A DNA stretch of 64,000 bases from Zeugodacus cucurbitae (taxonomy: Eukaryota; Arthropoda; Insecta; Diptera; Tephritidae). Below, piece by piece: positions 34,817 through 47,688 of the stretch. Each line of letters begins with the position of its first letter. The first letter of the stretch is position 1. The stretch covers positions 54,913,732-54,977,731 of the forward strand of contig NC_071668.1 of assembly GCF_028554725.1 (NCBI RefSeq), written 5' to 3'. A model generated the notes under the pieces. That model was not told where the DNA came from. It saw only the letters and a list, made by a program, of their open reading frames with translations, and ran no database searches. Position numbers and translations under genes: made by a program.

Positions 34817-35740
34817 ACGGGTGATTTTTTTGAGGTTAGGATTTTCATGCATTAGTATTTGACAGATCACGTGGGATTTCAGACATGGTGTCAAAGAGAA
34901 AGATGCTCAGTATGCTTTGACATTTCATCATGAATAGACTTACTAACGAGCAACGCTTGCAAATCATTGAATTTTATTACCAAAATCAGTGTTCGGTTCG
35001 AAATGTTTTTATCGACAAATTTTGTTCAGCGATGAGGCTCATTTCTGGTTGAATGGCTACGTAAATAAGCAAAATTGCCGCATTTGGGGTGAAGAGCAAC
35101 CAGAAGCCGTTCAAGAACTGCCCATGCATCCCGAAAAATGCACTGTTTGGTGTGGTTTGTACGCTGGTGGAATCATTGGACCGTATTTTTTCAAAGATGC
35201 TGTTGGACGCAACGTTACGGTGAATGGCGATCGCTATCGTTCGATGCTAACAAACTTTTTGTTGCCAAAAATGGAAGAACTGAACTTGGTTGACATGTGG
35301 TTTCAACAAGATGGCGCTACATGCCACACAGCTCGCGATTCTATGGCCATTTTGAGGGAAAACTTCGGAGAACAATTCATCTCAAGAAATGGACCCGTAA
35401 GTTGGCCACCAAGATCATGCGATTTAACGCCTTTAGACTATTTTTTGTGGGGCTACGTCAAGTCTAAAGTCTACAGAAATAAGCCAGCAACTATTCCAGC
35501 TTTGGAAGACAACATTTCCGAAGAAATTCGGGCTATTCCGGCCGAAATGCTCGAAAAAGTTGCCCAAAATTGGACTTTCCGAATGGACCACCTAAGACGC
35601 AGCCGCGGTCAACATTTAAATGAAATTATCTTCAAAAAGTAAATGTCATGAACCAATCTAACGTTTCAAATAAAGAACCGATGAGATTTTATGCGTTTTT
35701 TTTTTTAAAAAAGTTATCAAGCTCTTAAAAAATCACCCTT
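34817..35740 (+). mobile_element. mariner D,D41D (rosa-like) deletion derivative, copy 1
   Basis: Flanked by TA (34815-34816, 35741-35742). Left end acgggtgattttttt; right end reverse complemented aagggtgatttttt. The original transposase ATG at 34930 reads MNRLTNEQRLQ then SVRNVF before an internal deletion of roughly 0.4 kb shifts the frame. The catalytic frame (34989-35642) begins with GTG, not ATG. It keeps FSDEAHFW, WFQQDGATCH and DLTPLDYFLWG; the second and third Asp are separated by 41 residues, the signature of the tephritid rosa subfamily. The element is 924 bp, non-autonomous, with catalytic residues intact. Confidence 0.9.
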
Positions 35741-35742
35741 TA

Positions 35743-36689
35743 TATACATATACCCACTAGTATATGTAGGTGTGCCCTTTGGTATGCACGCATTCGCATT
35801 TCATGTTGGCTTGAATGCAACAATGATGCTTTTTCCTTTCAACAACTTTTTAAGTAATCTTATATACACATTGATTCATATATAGGTGTATATACTCATG
35901 CATTCATACATTGGGAGTTGCACCACTGCCACCAATTGTGTGCAACAATCACTAGTGCATTGCGATGGCAACAACCACATGATCGTGTTAAAAGTGGGAC
36001 AATACGCATCCGTATAAATAAATGCATAGCTGGCATTTTTTCACTTCGATTAAACGGTTGCATTTAAGGTGAATTTGCGGTTTCATTTTACGCTTCGCAT
36101 TCAGCTATTGTGCGCTGTAAGGGATTTGCTGGCGTTTTTGGTATGTTAACGGGTGGAATTTTCGTTGAATGTGCAACAATTCGGGTATTAAATACAAAAT
36201 CTGCAATGTTTTGTGTGTGAAGCATTTTCATTACTACTGCTCTGGTGTTTAAGCTAAACAAAAAAAAAATGGGTGCATTATTTAAAGTAATCGTAAGTTC
36301 CCATTAGTAGTATTCAGTGAACTGTTATTGAAAGTGAATCAAATTGATACACAAAATGAAAACACTTGATATAACGGTAAGTTTACTCCCGAACTTGAAT
36401 CCGTTTTTGGTAATTTCGGTAATTTAACCAATTTTCTCAATTATGTTCATTGAAAATCCACCGCATCAATTTTTTTTTTCAATTTACACTAAGTGATAGT
36501 ACTCCCGATAAGTTCAAACTCGATAGATGGCGCTGGAGGCAATTTATTTTAATTTTGATTTAATTTAAAAATCTATAATACAAAATCTATATTGTATTGT
36601 TGAATTTTAGTAAAAAGCGTTGACTTGGAAATAAATTTATTCGTTGATTGAGCCGTTTGTGATATTACTAAAAATACTTAGGTTAAAGA
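35743..36689. other. Spacer, nothing recognised
   Basis: AT-rich with a TATATAC-rich flank. No reading frame or repeat recognised beyond short A and T runs. Confidence 0.4.
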
Positions 36690-37254
36690 AGCTATTAGTT
36701 TTCATGCATGTCGCCAGTGAACCATCTTTTCAACTCAAGATCGGTTTAGCATTATTATAATATGATAACCGACTATTTGACACCCTTAAGCTCAGGAAAA
36801 GTTCCAAAAAGATCCGTCTTTTTCGAGCCAAATTCTGTCTGATCTTGGCGACATTTGGTTTCAACAAGACCGCGCCACTTCCCACACATCACATCAATCA
36901 ATGGATTTATTGAGAGAACATGTCGTTGAGCAGATAATTTCTCGTTTTGGCCTAGTCGATTGTACATCAAGATCGTGTGATATCACACCGTCAGACTTTT
37001 TCGTGTGGGGATAGGTAAAGTAAAGTCTGTAAAGCGGACAATTACGCTTCGATTCAGGCATTGGAGCAAAACATTACGTTGAAATGCTCGAACAAGAAAT
37101 AGAAAATTGGGCTCAACGGTTGGACTATCTGAGATACTCTTTAAAAAATAAATACCAAAAAATGTTAAATTTAAACACTCGAGATTCCTAATAAAATTTA
37201 AATTTGCTGTGTTTTTTTTTCTTTAAAAAAGTAGGGAATCTCGATATCACCCTT
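36690..37254 (+). mobile_element. Decayed D,D41D-like mariner, right half
   Basis: Plus-strand frames give DIWFQQDRATSHTSHQSMDL then RSCDITPSDFFVWG near 36845-37015, followed by a broken C-terminus. The right end gatatcacccttt with TA at 37255-37256 resembles the terminus of the young copies. Multiple stops; the left end was not located. Confidence 0.65.
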
Positions 37255-37256
37255 TA

Positions 37257-39799
37257 ATAATATCAGCTCAAAACCAAAAGAAAACCATCATGACCCGAAA
37301 CCACTTTTTCATCATATCTAAAAAATATTTCCGTGAGCATTCCTTTGAGGTTTCAAAACAAGTCAGAAGTTTTCATTAATGTGATCGATTGATTGTGACA
37401 TGGTCTTTTAAACGGAATGCTCGCTACGTGATTTCGTTTTTAAAACGTTTAAAGAAATATTTCTTAAAAGATTCGATGAAAATTATTCAATTCGCAATCC
37501 AAATATGGGCACCAAAGCTTTATGGGTTAACTATTATGTGTTTCTACGCTTGGGTTCGGTATATGGTGTGAAGTGCACTCGCATGACTCTCGACAGAACT
37601 CCGGAATGAAAGTATTGAGCCATGTTTCTTACATGGTTGCATAAAAAAGTCGGGTTTATTACTGTAGATATATTCCAAACCCTGCTCAGTACCAACATGT
37701 AAAATCCACCACAAGAGAGCAAAGTCAACAGATGTCACAGAGTCAGCTTTGATTGCCTTACAGCAAATAGATGCATGAAAACCTTTAATAATATCTGACT
37801 TTCAATTTCACACTGAAGCAACAGCCGTTGCTGAAGAACACATAAAAAAAACACTATACTAAAAATAAGTAAAATGGAGTGAGAAAATGCGTCAACATTG
37901 CACTTTGAACTCAAATCGAATGTGACGCGGGCATGGATGTAAAAGGAATCTCTTCAAACTGTAAATCAGTGAGACAAAAGTGGCAAGTATAATGCGGCAA
38001 CTAGCAAAAACGAGGCGACTAGCTAGCTCAATGTAATACTGGAGTTTGAAGTTGTGGATATGGCAGCGAAGGGAAGGGGAATCATGGCTTTTGCAACGTT
38101 GCAACTTTGTGGGTAGATAAGACATGATAGTTAAGAGACTACAAAGTGTGGGTGTCTATGGAAGCTGCTGAGCTGCAATTGTGGAGGCGCTAAAGACGTG
38201 ACTCAGCGAAGGCGGCAGCCAACAGCGTTGGAGGTGAATAACACACACAAAAACGAAGAAGCCAAAAAGCAAACGCGGAAAAGTGAAAAAGTCAACCCGC
38301 CAGCACCTAAAAGCAGACTATAAAACCGTAAAGATAACAGTTGCGCGCTCCGGTTTTTGTGAAAGGGAATAAAGTGCTTGAAGGGAAGTCGGCAAAAAAT
38401 CGAGGAAAATTAAAAAGAAAATACACATAATGAAATAAAAAGCGCTGAAAATGTAGAGTGGCTGAAATGGACAAAACAAAGCAATAACGGATCGATAAGC
38501 GCACAGTTGAAATGCTATTGCCAAAGCTTGTGAGGCAGCGTACTGAAACAGGTCATTGGTACAGAGTGAAGATATAGATAAAGAAGAAGACATAAAGTAA
38601 AATGCATCAAAATAGGTAAATAAATAAAAGAATAAGCTTAACCAAAAATATAGCATTTGCGCCAAAAAGTATACAACAAAAAGCTACAAAGGCGGCGCAC
38701 AAAATGGAATACGAAAGTTGCAACGCAATCGTGGGGGGGGAGATGCGCCAAACGGCAGCAAGCGGCAAAAAGTTGGCTGCTCTGGTGAAAGAACCGCTCA
38801 ATTTATGCACCCGAGAGCAATGTCATAAGCATACAATCGGAGTTGTGGCCTCTTGTGGCAGTGGCACTAAATTGTTGCACTATTTGCTTTACTGCCTCTC
38901 TTTCTAACTCAGCCGATCATCAGCTGCATTGTTGCAGCCTTTGCAATTCAAAACAAATTTGTGCTTCAATTCCATTGAAATGCATATTTAAGAGTCCATG
39001 GAATCATGGTTGAGCTTCACTAGGCGTAATAAAAAAGGAAGAAGTAGAGTCATTGACAATGATGATTGAAAGCGGCTGTAGACTTGTTGACCTAACCTCT
39101 CAGGTCTAAAAGATAAAGATTTACATCCAAAAGGAAAATTAGTTTATGGATCAATGATATCACGGATCTACTCTGGTTGTCTCAACAGCTCAAGCAAAAT
39201 AAGCTATGAAAAAGTTATGGAGATGTGAAGAAAAATTTGTACAAAATCACTTAAAACTAAATTAAAGATTTTGGTGAAATTGTTGTTTTGTAACGAATAA
39301 TTGAACGCTGTTTCGTAGAATGAAGGTTAGGTATTGTCATCTATGACATTGCATGAAAAGAAGGTTCAGCAAACGATCTGTTTCGACGGTGTAGTAAAGA
39401 GTTGGTTAAATAGTTCCAACAGGTGGCGAACGATGGAATAGGATTGAACATTGAAATCTTCAGGATCTCATACACCCTAATGATAGGGAAGGATTCCAAA
39501 ATAACTCCAACCAGGACAGATGTATCGATGACAGAACTCAAAGCTATACCAAAACTTCGTATCCTTTAAGGGTCTTGAAAAACATGTTTTGCGCGGACTT
39601 ATATCGCAATTGTCGTATTTTATGCAAGGTTATAAGTTCAACAATCCCTGGTATGACACACAAAAACAAAATTTGGGTCTGACCTGGGGGATTACTATGT
39701 GTACCCCATGTTTTTGGGATAGCTGAATCCGAATCCGAGGTCCATTTAACCCCATCAGGGATCAGGGTTTGGACATAACCCTAAAAACAGTACGGCGGA
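37257..39799. other. Spacer or intron, no gene recognised
   Basis: Contains A-rich stretches and GC-richer patches (38150-38300, 38690-38830) with short open frames on both strands. None shows family resemblance, splice context or consistent codon bias. Confidence 0.4.
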
Positions 39800-40012
39800 C
39801 AGATTACGAATCCGATGTCAATTTTTGAAAATTCAAAATGCGGCATCCAATATGGCGGACACTTTTTAGTAAATTCATCGGATTCGTTTGAAACTTGTTA
39901 CTTGGGGGTTTTCGGGGTTTCGGATTACGAATCCTATGTCGGTTTTTCAAAATTCAAAATGGTGTATCCAATATGGAGGGCGCTTTTTTTAATTCATCTG
40001 ATTCTTAACTCT
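39800..40012. repeat. Imperfect two-copy direct repeat, period about 121 bp
   Basis: The block beginning gattacgaatcc at 39802 recurs at 39923, each followed by aaaattcaaaatg and atccaatatgg. The copies are diverged and the second is cut short. Related phrases (gaatccgaatccgagg) occur just upstream, suggesting a larger decayed repeat. Confidence 0.7.
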
Positions 40013-41632
40013 TAACTCATTGCCTTGTATTGACACCTCTGATAGAAGGAGGAGAACTTATGCATAAGAGAATGTCTTTGTACTAGGAACCACCTTAAAG
40101 TCTCTCTCTCAATGTAGAAAGTTTCCCAGCTCAACAAATATACCATAAATAAGCAAAATGGCAATGGTTAGTGAGGGGTCAATTTGTTAGATTGTATAGT
40201 ACATAAAATACAACTCTGAATGCAATAGGAATCTCGCTATTCTTGGTGTTCTCAGTGAGTACTCGCAATATTTCAACCATAATGAAATATTAGGTAAAAT
40301 CTTGCATACTTTTGTAAATAATTTCATAAACTTTTGATTCCAGCGTACTTTTGATTTGAAAACTCTTCACAATAAAGCATAAGTTATTGTATCGTACTAT
40401 TTCTTACAGTTAAAAAATTCCGTTAGTTTTCTCAAACATCCATCTGCATCACGCTCACATGTTACCACCGCCAACTTCGCTGATGTGACCGTCTCCTCAC
40501 ACTGCCACGCAAACGTAAAATCCTTGCTTTGTCTGACAGGCGCTTCTATCAACGCCGCCAAACGTTGCCAACTCGTATATTTTTCAGTCAGTATTTGCCG
40601 TATTTTCCTAGCCACTTTCACCCGCTTTCGCCAGCATTTATTGTTTTCTTACTTTTTACACTCCTCTTTATGCGTGTGTTTTTTGTTCTTTTTTTGTTTT
40701 TGGTTGTGCGCAAACAATTCGCTTAATCCGTAAGGCAACATTAATATTTACACAAGAAACAAACGCAAAAATGCAAAATGCAACAGTTCATACACCAGCG
40801 CCCGTCCACCTGCACACACCATGGACACTCGCTGAGCACGCAGAGGCAGGCGGCACTTGGTAAAGGATGTAAGGATGTGCAGAAGAAGTGCCGTTGCAAA
40901 TAGAATTTATACGCTCTTCAATAGCCAGCGAGCTACCTGAGCGCGCCTGCAGCGCTGCAGTTTGTCGGCGAGGAGTAGAGTGAGATTGCTGCTGTGCGTT
41001 TATCCGCGCAGGTGGGAGGGTCCAGCATCGCCAGCTGGGGCAATGTAAATAACTCTGCTTTACTCACTTTCACACACTCACAAGCACACATGGACACAGT
41101 GATGAAATAAAGAAATGCATGAAAATAAAATTTCTCGTTATTTACGAAAAAGTTTACATATGTATGTATGTATATGTGAGTGTAACGGTAACTAAAGCTG
41201 CAAAAGTAAAATATGCACAAAAGTTAAAAGCTACTTGGTATGTGAATAGCAGAAAAATGCCAAGAATTTAGTAGCTTTGCTTGATTTCTTTTCCTTTTTT
41301 TTTTGTTTTGCCAGAAGAATATAATTTTAAGTGCTGAAATATATACAAACAAATTTGTTTTTGTGTTTTTATGCGATTTATGTATAAATACGGATTTGTT
41401 GGATGCCACTTCAGCGCTAAATTTTATTCATGCTGACTCCAAGTCAGCGAAATATTATTCACATGAGTTTGATTGCCTCGCTTTATATATCTGCAATAGT
41501 AGAATTGCGCTATGCTGATGGTCTGTATAATATATATCTTGGTGTTAGTCGGCTATTAGGCTATCCAGCAAGTTTTAAGCAGCATAGACTCGGCTTATCC
41601 GACAAATAGACGAACTTATAAGAATATTTTTA
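40013..41632. other. Spacer or intron, no gene recognised
   Basis: Includes a GC-richer area at 40440-40620 and 40790-41050 with frames open on both strands, but no recognised protein. Short TATG and GTGAG-type runs near 41160. Confidence 0.4.
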
Positions 41633-41736
41633 TACTCTCGCAACATGTTGCACAAAGAGTATTATAGTTTTGTTCACATAACGGTTATTTGTATCCCATA
41701 AACCGAAACGAGTTAGATATAGTGGTATATACAGTA

Positions 41737-42062
41737 CCTGGAAATTCTCATTTGAAATTTTTCCGCTGAGAATATTTAAAATTTTTTTTCCCCAGGTTGG
41801 CACAACTGTCAGTCACTATTCTGTCAATTTTTATTGCTATGTGTCATCTAATTTTTTACGGCGTCATTAGGATCAAGTCAACCTTTTGTGTGCGTTGCGA
41901 TTTTTATATGCCCCTCTTTGAACGATTTATACCAATCGTAAACTTGAGCTTTCGACTTGGTAGAATCACCAAATGTTGTTTTCAACATTTTTAACGCTTT
42001 GGCACAAGAAACACAAACTCTTTTTCCAATATTTCTATCTTTTTAATTTGAGAATTTCCGGA
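41737..42062 (-). mobile_element. Short mariner fragment with intact ends
   Basis: Ends cctggaaattctca and (reverse complement) tccggaaattctca, flanked by TA at 41735-41736 and 42063-42064. On minus it encodes ALKMLKTTFGDSTKSKAQVY then DWYKSFKEG, the N-terminal DNA-binding part of a mariner transposase, followed by a stop. The catalytic domain is deleted. It is 326 bp, a non-autonomous deletion derivative. Confidence 0.75.
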
Positions 42063-42949
42063 TACTTATTTTACAGAATTATCAGTATGACAAGACGAGT
42101 TGAAATCAGGATCTGTCTGTCAGTCTGTCCGCGCAACGGATAACTTGAGTAAAAATTAAGATATCTTGATGAAACATTGTTGGTACACATGTTCCTTAGA
42201 ACCGTGGAAGTACTGCTATAAAAAAAGAAATCGGACCACTGCCACGCCCACAAAATGACAATAACCGAAAACCTATAAAGAGTCATAATTAAGCCATAAA
42301 TAAAGTTATGAAAGTAATATTTAGTTCAGGGGATCACACTAGGAAGGGGCATATTTGGATGTATATTTTTGAGTAAGTGGGCGTGGCCCCGCCCTCAAAT
42401 CGTTTATTTGTTTATATCTCGCAAACCTATAAAGCTATATAAACAATCTTACTAGTCACATTTCCTCTTAGTACTCTAATACACACCATGACAATAGATG
42501 AAATCGGATAATAACGCCCACTTACCCTACAAAGGTTGTGTTGAAAATTACTGAAAGTTCGTTAACTCACGAACTAACAGAAAAACTAAACTTTACAGAA
42601 GAAATTACATAAAAAATCTGCACTCAGAGTTTTGCAAAATTGGAAAAGACCATATCTCAGGAACTACTTGAACAATTTCTATGAAATGTGGTACATCATA
42701 TTTTTTTGGCATCCTGATATTACTAATGGAAAATGGGCGAAATCAGTTCACAACCACGCCTACTTCCCATATAATACAATTTTGGATATCATCTGATTCG
42801 TTCACTTTAAAATATATACATCGGGAATCAATGAAAATAGCGGAATAAAACTATATAAATACTGTGTTTAAGTTGTGGCATCCCTTGTGGAAATTGTCAA
42901 AATCGGACTAAAAGTTTTCTAGACCGTAGACAATGAGGACTCCTAACTA

Positions 42950-44350
42950 ACGGGTGATTTTTTTGAGGTTAGGATTTTCATGCATTAGTATTTGACAGAT
43001 CACGTGGGATTTCAGACATGGTGTCAAAGAGAAAGATGCTCAGTATGCTTTGACATTTCATCATGAATAGACTTACTAACGAGCAACGCTTGCAAATCAT
43101 TGAATTTTATTACCAAAATCAGTGTTCGGTTCGAAATGTTTTTATCGACAAATTTTGTTCAGCGATGAGGCTCATTTCTGGTTGAATGGCTACGTAAATA
43201 AGCAAAATTGCCGCATTTGGGGTGAAGAGCAACCAGAAGCCGTTCAAGAACTGCCCATGCATCCCGAAAAATGCACTGTTTGGTGTGGTTTGTACGCTGG
43301 TGGAATCATTGGACCGTATTTTTTCAAAGATGCTGTTGGACGCAACGTTACGGTGAATGGCGATCGCTATCGTTCGATGCTAACAAACTTTTTGTTGCCA
43401 AAAATGGAAGAACTGAACTTGGTTGACATGTGGTTTCAACAAGATGGCGCTACATGCCACACAGCTCGCGATTCTATGGCCATTTTGAGGGAAAACTTCG
43501 GAGAACAATTCATCTCAAGAAATGGACCCGTAAGTTGGCCACCAAGATCATGCGATTTAACGCCTTTAGACTATTTTTTGTGGGGCTACGTCAAGTCTAA
43601 AGTCTACAGAAATAAGCCAGCAACTATTCCAGCTTTGGAAGACAACATTTCCGAAGAAATTCGGGCTATTCCGGCCGAAATGCTCGAAAAAGTTGCCCAA
43701 AATTGGACTTTCCGAATGGACCACCTAAGACGCAGCCGCGGTCAACATTTAAATGAAATTATCTTCAAAAAGTAAATGTCATGAACCAATCTAACGTTTC
43801 AAATAAAGAACCGATGAGATTGAATGGCGATCGCTATCGTTCGATGCTAACAAACTTTTTGTTGCCAAAAATGGAAGAACTGAACTTGGTTGACATGTGG
43901 TTTCAACAAGATGGCGCTACATGCCACACAGCTCGCGATTCTATGGCCATTTTGAGGGAAAACTTCGGAGAACAATTCATCTCAAGAAATGGACCCGTAA
44001 GTTGGCCACCAAGATCATGCGATTTAACGCCTTTAGACTATTTTTTGTGGGGCTACGTCAAGTCTAAAGTCTACAGAAATAAGCCAGCAACTATTCCAGC
44101 TTTGGAAGACAACATTTCCGAAGAAATTCGGGCTATTCCGGCCGAAATGCTCGAAAAAGTTGCCCAAAATTGGACTTTCCGAATGGACCACCTAAGACGC
44201 AGCCGCGGTCAACATTTAAATGAAATTATCTTCAAAAAGTAAATGTCATGAACCAATCTAACGTTTCAAATAAAGAACCGATGAGATTTTGCAAATTTTA
44301 TGCGTTTTTTTTTTTTTTAAAAGTTATCAAGCTCTTAAAAAATCACCCTT
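42950..44350 (+). mobile_element. mariner D,D41D (rosa-like) deletion derivative, copy 2 with internal duplication
   Basis: Flanked by TA (42948-42949, 44351-44352). The first part matches copy 1 at 34817, including the same internal deletion and the same 217-codon catalytic frame (43122-43775). A 467 bp segment (43354-43820, from tgaatggcgatcgc to the 3' UTR) is repeated in tandem from 43821, giving a second partial catalytic frame ending at 44242. The element is 1401 bp. Its three-prime tail differs slightly from copy 1 (extra gcaaatttt before the final T run). Confidence 0.9.
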
Positions 44351-44794
44351 TATTACTATTTACCGAAAGTATTGGTAATTCTGCCTGACATCCTATAAAA
44401 ATTCAGAGGGAATATTTTTCATCCAATAATGTGTCACAGAGCCTAAACTTTGTAAAATCGGGTAAAAGAAGTTTACTCTAGTTCCCATATTTAATACATA
44501 TCTAATATAAAGATGTACAAACTTCAGGGACAGGAACTACCGTATATGTATATCGCTTAATATTACTAATTCTGGATATAATATATAATGGTGGTGAAAT
44601 CCATCCAGGAATTATGCCAACCCGCATGTATAGTATACAGACTTTTGGTAAACAGTGTTTAATTTTGTTATCAATATTTTTTACCCCGAAATACAATGGG
44701 TATCAATTCTAACTAATTAACCTAAATCATATATTTGACAACAACATTCCGCGAATACTTTCTACAGATGGATGCATGTCCGGCCATGAGTGTA

Positions 44795-44803
44795 TATAAA
44801 AAG
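44795..44803 (+). promoter_or_regulatory. Putative TATA box of the fibrinogen-related gene
   Basis: TATATAAAA lies 105 bp upstream of the ATG at 44900. A TTCACT sequence about 33 bp downstream (44827-44831) could act as initiator, although it departs from the TCAKTY consensus at one position. Inference from spacing only. Confidence 0.4.
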
Positions 44804-44983
44804 AATCATTAAGTACGTAGATTATTTCACTTTAAACCAATCTTCAGAAAGTGTCAGTACTAATTCTGCGTGCAAACAGTGCGCTACATTTGCGGGAAAA
44901 TGTTTCGGTTTACTTTATTTATTTTGCTAAATTACATTTTAATTATTCAATTTAAATTTGGACTTAGTCACGATAATGATACA

Positions 44984-47688
44984 TTTTTTTTTTTTTTCAT
45001 ATATTTCTTTATTTATTGAATCTGCTCTTTGGAGCCTAACAATAAGTTATAAAATCTTAATTCTAATTAAAACTAGACAAGCTCAACCAATTGATTGAGT
45101 TGTTTTGGTGAAACGTTGCTCCTCAATGTGCTGGCATATCTCTTCTTTTTAGACGTGATTGATTACAAGAATTTACTAAAGCATTAGCCAATGGGTTTGG
45201 GTGATCTCGGAGCTTGGATAAATATTTATTTCTGCTGTTCTCTACTTCTTTCTTTACCATGAGAATACTAAGATCTTTATGGATATTTTCATTACGCATA
45301 TACCATGGTGAGCACGTGATTGTTCTAAGCATTTTTGATTGTAATCTCTGAATTATATCGATATTGGTTGCACAGGTCGTACCCCACAGTTGGATGCTGT
45401 ACAACCAAATCGGTTTTATTATCGCGTTATATAACAGAACTTTGTTGTCTAGGCTAAGTTTTGATTTTTTGTTTAGAAGCCAATTTAAATTTGCAGCTCT
45501 TATCTTCATGCAGGTTATTTTGTTTGATATGTGTTTTCTCCACGTGAGCCTTCTATCCAAGTGAATACCAAGATATGTTACTTCAGTCGCTTGGGGTACT
45601 AAAATATTGTTCATTTTAACTGCCGGACACGTTTTTGGTCTTAGAGAAAATGTAACATGCTTGCACTTCTGTTCGTTTACATTTATACGCCAGTTTGCTA
45701 GCCATTCTTCGACAAAAATCAAATGCGCTCCTAATACTTTTGATGCTATAATTTGTTTCGGCTCACTAAAGCTGTGTCATCCGCAAAAGTTGATGTCAAA
45801 ATATTACTAGCTGTTGGAAGGTCTGCTGTATATATTATGTATAGAGTTGGCCCTAAAACACTGCCCTGAGGTACACCAGCTCTTATTGGTCGTTCTTCAG
45901 AAATGAAGTCTCCTACTTTGACAGTAAACTTTCTATATTTTAAATAAGACTCCAAGGTTTTATGCATTTCGAGAGATAAGCTTTTTTTAAGCTTATTACA
46001 TCTAGAAATATAGCAGAACAGTACTCCCTATACTCGAACGCCCTTCTGATTTCGTTAGTAATTCTATTTACTTGTTCTACAGTGCCATGTTCTGCACGAA
46101 AACCGAATTGGTGCGTTGGTATTACATTATTTTCATGGAGGAAAGGAGCCATCTTTGATAGTAACACTTTTTCAAATATTTTAGAAAGACAGGGTAGAAG
46201 ACTGATTGGTCTGTATGAAGACGGCTGTGTCAAGTCTTTACCTGGTTTCTCTATCATGATGATCTGCGACTTTTTCCATGAATTTGGATAGTACCCGAAA
46301 CTGAGAATAGCGTTAAAGAGCAAGGAGAGTACTGTTAAAGCAATATTTGGTAACTCAATTCGCATTTTTGGAGTAATTTTAACGTGTCCTGCCGACTTTT
46401 TTGGATTCAGCTCTTTTATGATTTTAATAATTTCAGAAGATGACGTTTGAATAGACCCAAGCGACTCGTTAGCGCTATTGGAGATGATTGGCAGCTTAAA
46501 GCTGTTCTTTGGGCAATTAGGTTGAAATACCTTTTCTAGGTGATTTGCGAAACAATTTGCCTTATCCTCGTCACTTCGTGCCCAGTTTCCACCCAAGCCT
46601 CTTATAGGCAAGTTGGAGTCGACTGGCTTTCCAAAGAGAATTTCCTTTGTTTGAATTTGGACACAGTTTCTTTATATAATTGTGAGTGTGGTATTCTTCC
46701 TCTCGTTTAAGCGCTGTTTTTAGTTTTCGTACAGCATATTTTAGTTGCAGCTGAGTAGAAGGGGAGCGATTTAACTGCCATTCACGTCTAGCTCGCCTTT
46801 TTTCATTTACAAGCTTTTCTATTTCATTATTAGTGATTTTTCTGCGGGTAATCGGTTTATTGCTTATGTTTGGTGTTGCTATGACAGCTGCATTTGATAT
46901 TACATCATTAAATTCTCTTATACCTTCATCAATATCTCTTTCTGTATCTATTTTTACATCAATATTAATGTGGCTACTCACATATTTTTTGTATTTTAAC
47001 CAGTTCGTTTTGTGAGATGTTAGACCCACCTTTGGCTCAACGAATATGGGTTCTTCACACAACTTTATTAGTACAGGTGAATGATCAGAAGATAAGTCTG
47101 TACATGTATCAGCTGTCACAAGTGATCTATCTATATTTCTGGTTACAGCGAAATCAATTAAATCTGGTATTTTGTTACGATCACTTGGCCAGTGTGTAGG
47201 CTTACCAGGAGATATTATATCAAGGTTATTGTGGTTCATAATGGTTTGGTACAACTGGCGTCCTTTCGGATTATTAAGACGTGACGCCCAGTACATGTGT
47301 TTTGCATTATAATCTCCATCTGCTAGAAATCTATGACCTAGCGTTCCAAAGAAGTCTTTAAATTCGCTATCTGTAATTTTAAAACGAGGTGGGCAGTATA
47401 AAGCCGATAGATTTAAATCACAACCCCGATTTTTTAACGATATTGTTGTAGCTTGTAACTGTGCTGTAGCATGAGAACCCAGAGTAAAGTGGTTTAACCG
47501 ATTTCTAACCAATACTGCCGTTCCGCCATGTGCTTTTCCATCCGGGTGATTTGTAACATACAGTCTAAATCCCGGTATTTTAAAATTGTTTTGGTTTGTC
47601 AGATGAGTCTCTGATATTAACATTACATCTATATTTTTTTCAGACAGAAATCTAATTATCTCTAGTTTATGTTGGGATTGTTATTGTC
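44984..47688 (-). mobile_element. Jockey-type LINE, 5'-truncated, with poly-A tail
   Basis: Read on minus, it starts within the endonuclease (EIIRFLSEKNIDVMLISETH), then GDYNAKHMYWAS and SSDHSPV. RT motifs follow: SYRPISLLPCLSKIFEKVL, HQFGFRAEHG, SAIFLDV, PQGSVLGPTLY, TFADDTAL and VTYLGIHLDRRLTW. Coding runs from 47623 down to 45123. There is a frameshift near 46600 and a deletion near 45975 removing part of RT motif A. No RNase H follows, as in the Jockey clade. It ends in AATAAATAAAG and a 14-base poly-A (T run 44984-44997 on plus). Confidence 0.88.

Larger units (their letters stand above)
41633..44700 (-). repeat. Dispersed-repeat copy broken by two mariner insertions
   Basis: On plus it opens with atactctcgcaacatgttgc, cacataacggttatt and acgagttagatata, the inverted right end of the family. 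It is interrupted at 41737-42062, resumes with cgagttgaaatcaggatctg and the tctgtcagtctgtccg run, continues to 42949, and is interrupted again at 42950-44350. It seems to resume to about 44700, though that last segment is less certain. Confidence 0.6.

Noticed and set aside
34989..35642. Intact mariner transposase gene
   Set aside because: The open frame begins with GTG and lacks the DNA-binding domain; the native ATG is out of frame after the deletion, so it is not a functional gene.
40397..40621. Minus-strand frame of 74 codons considered as a kuz prodomain exon
   Set aside because: No match to ADAM10 prodomain motifs, ends in its own stop, and no suitable phase-1 donor was seen.
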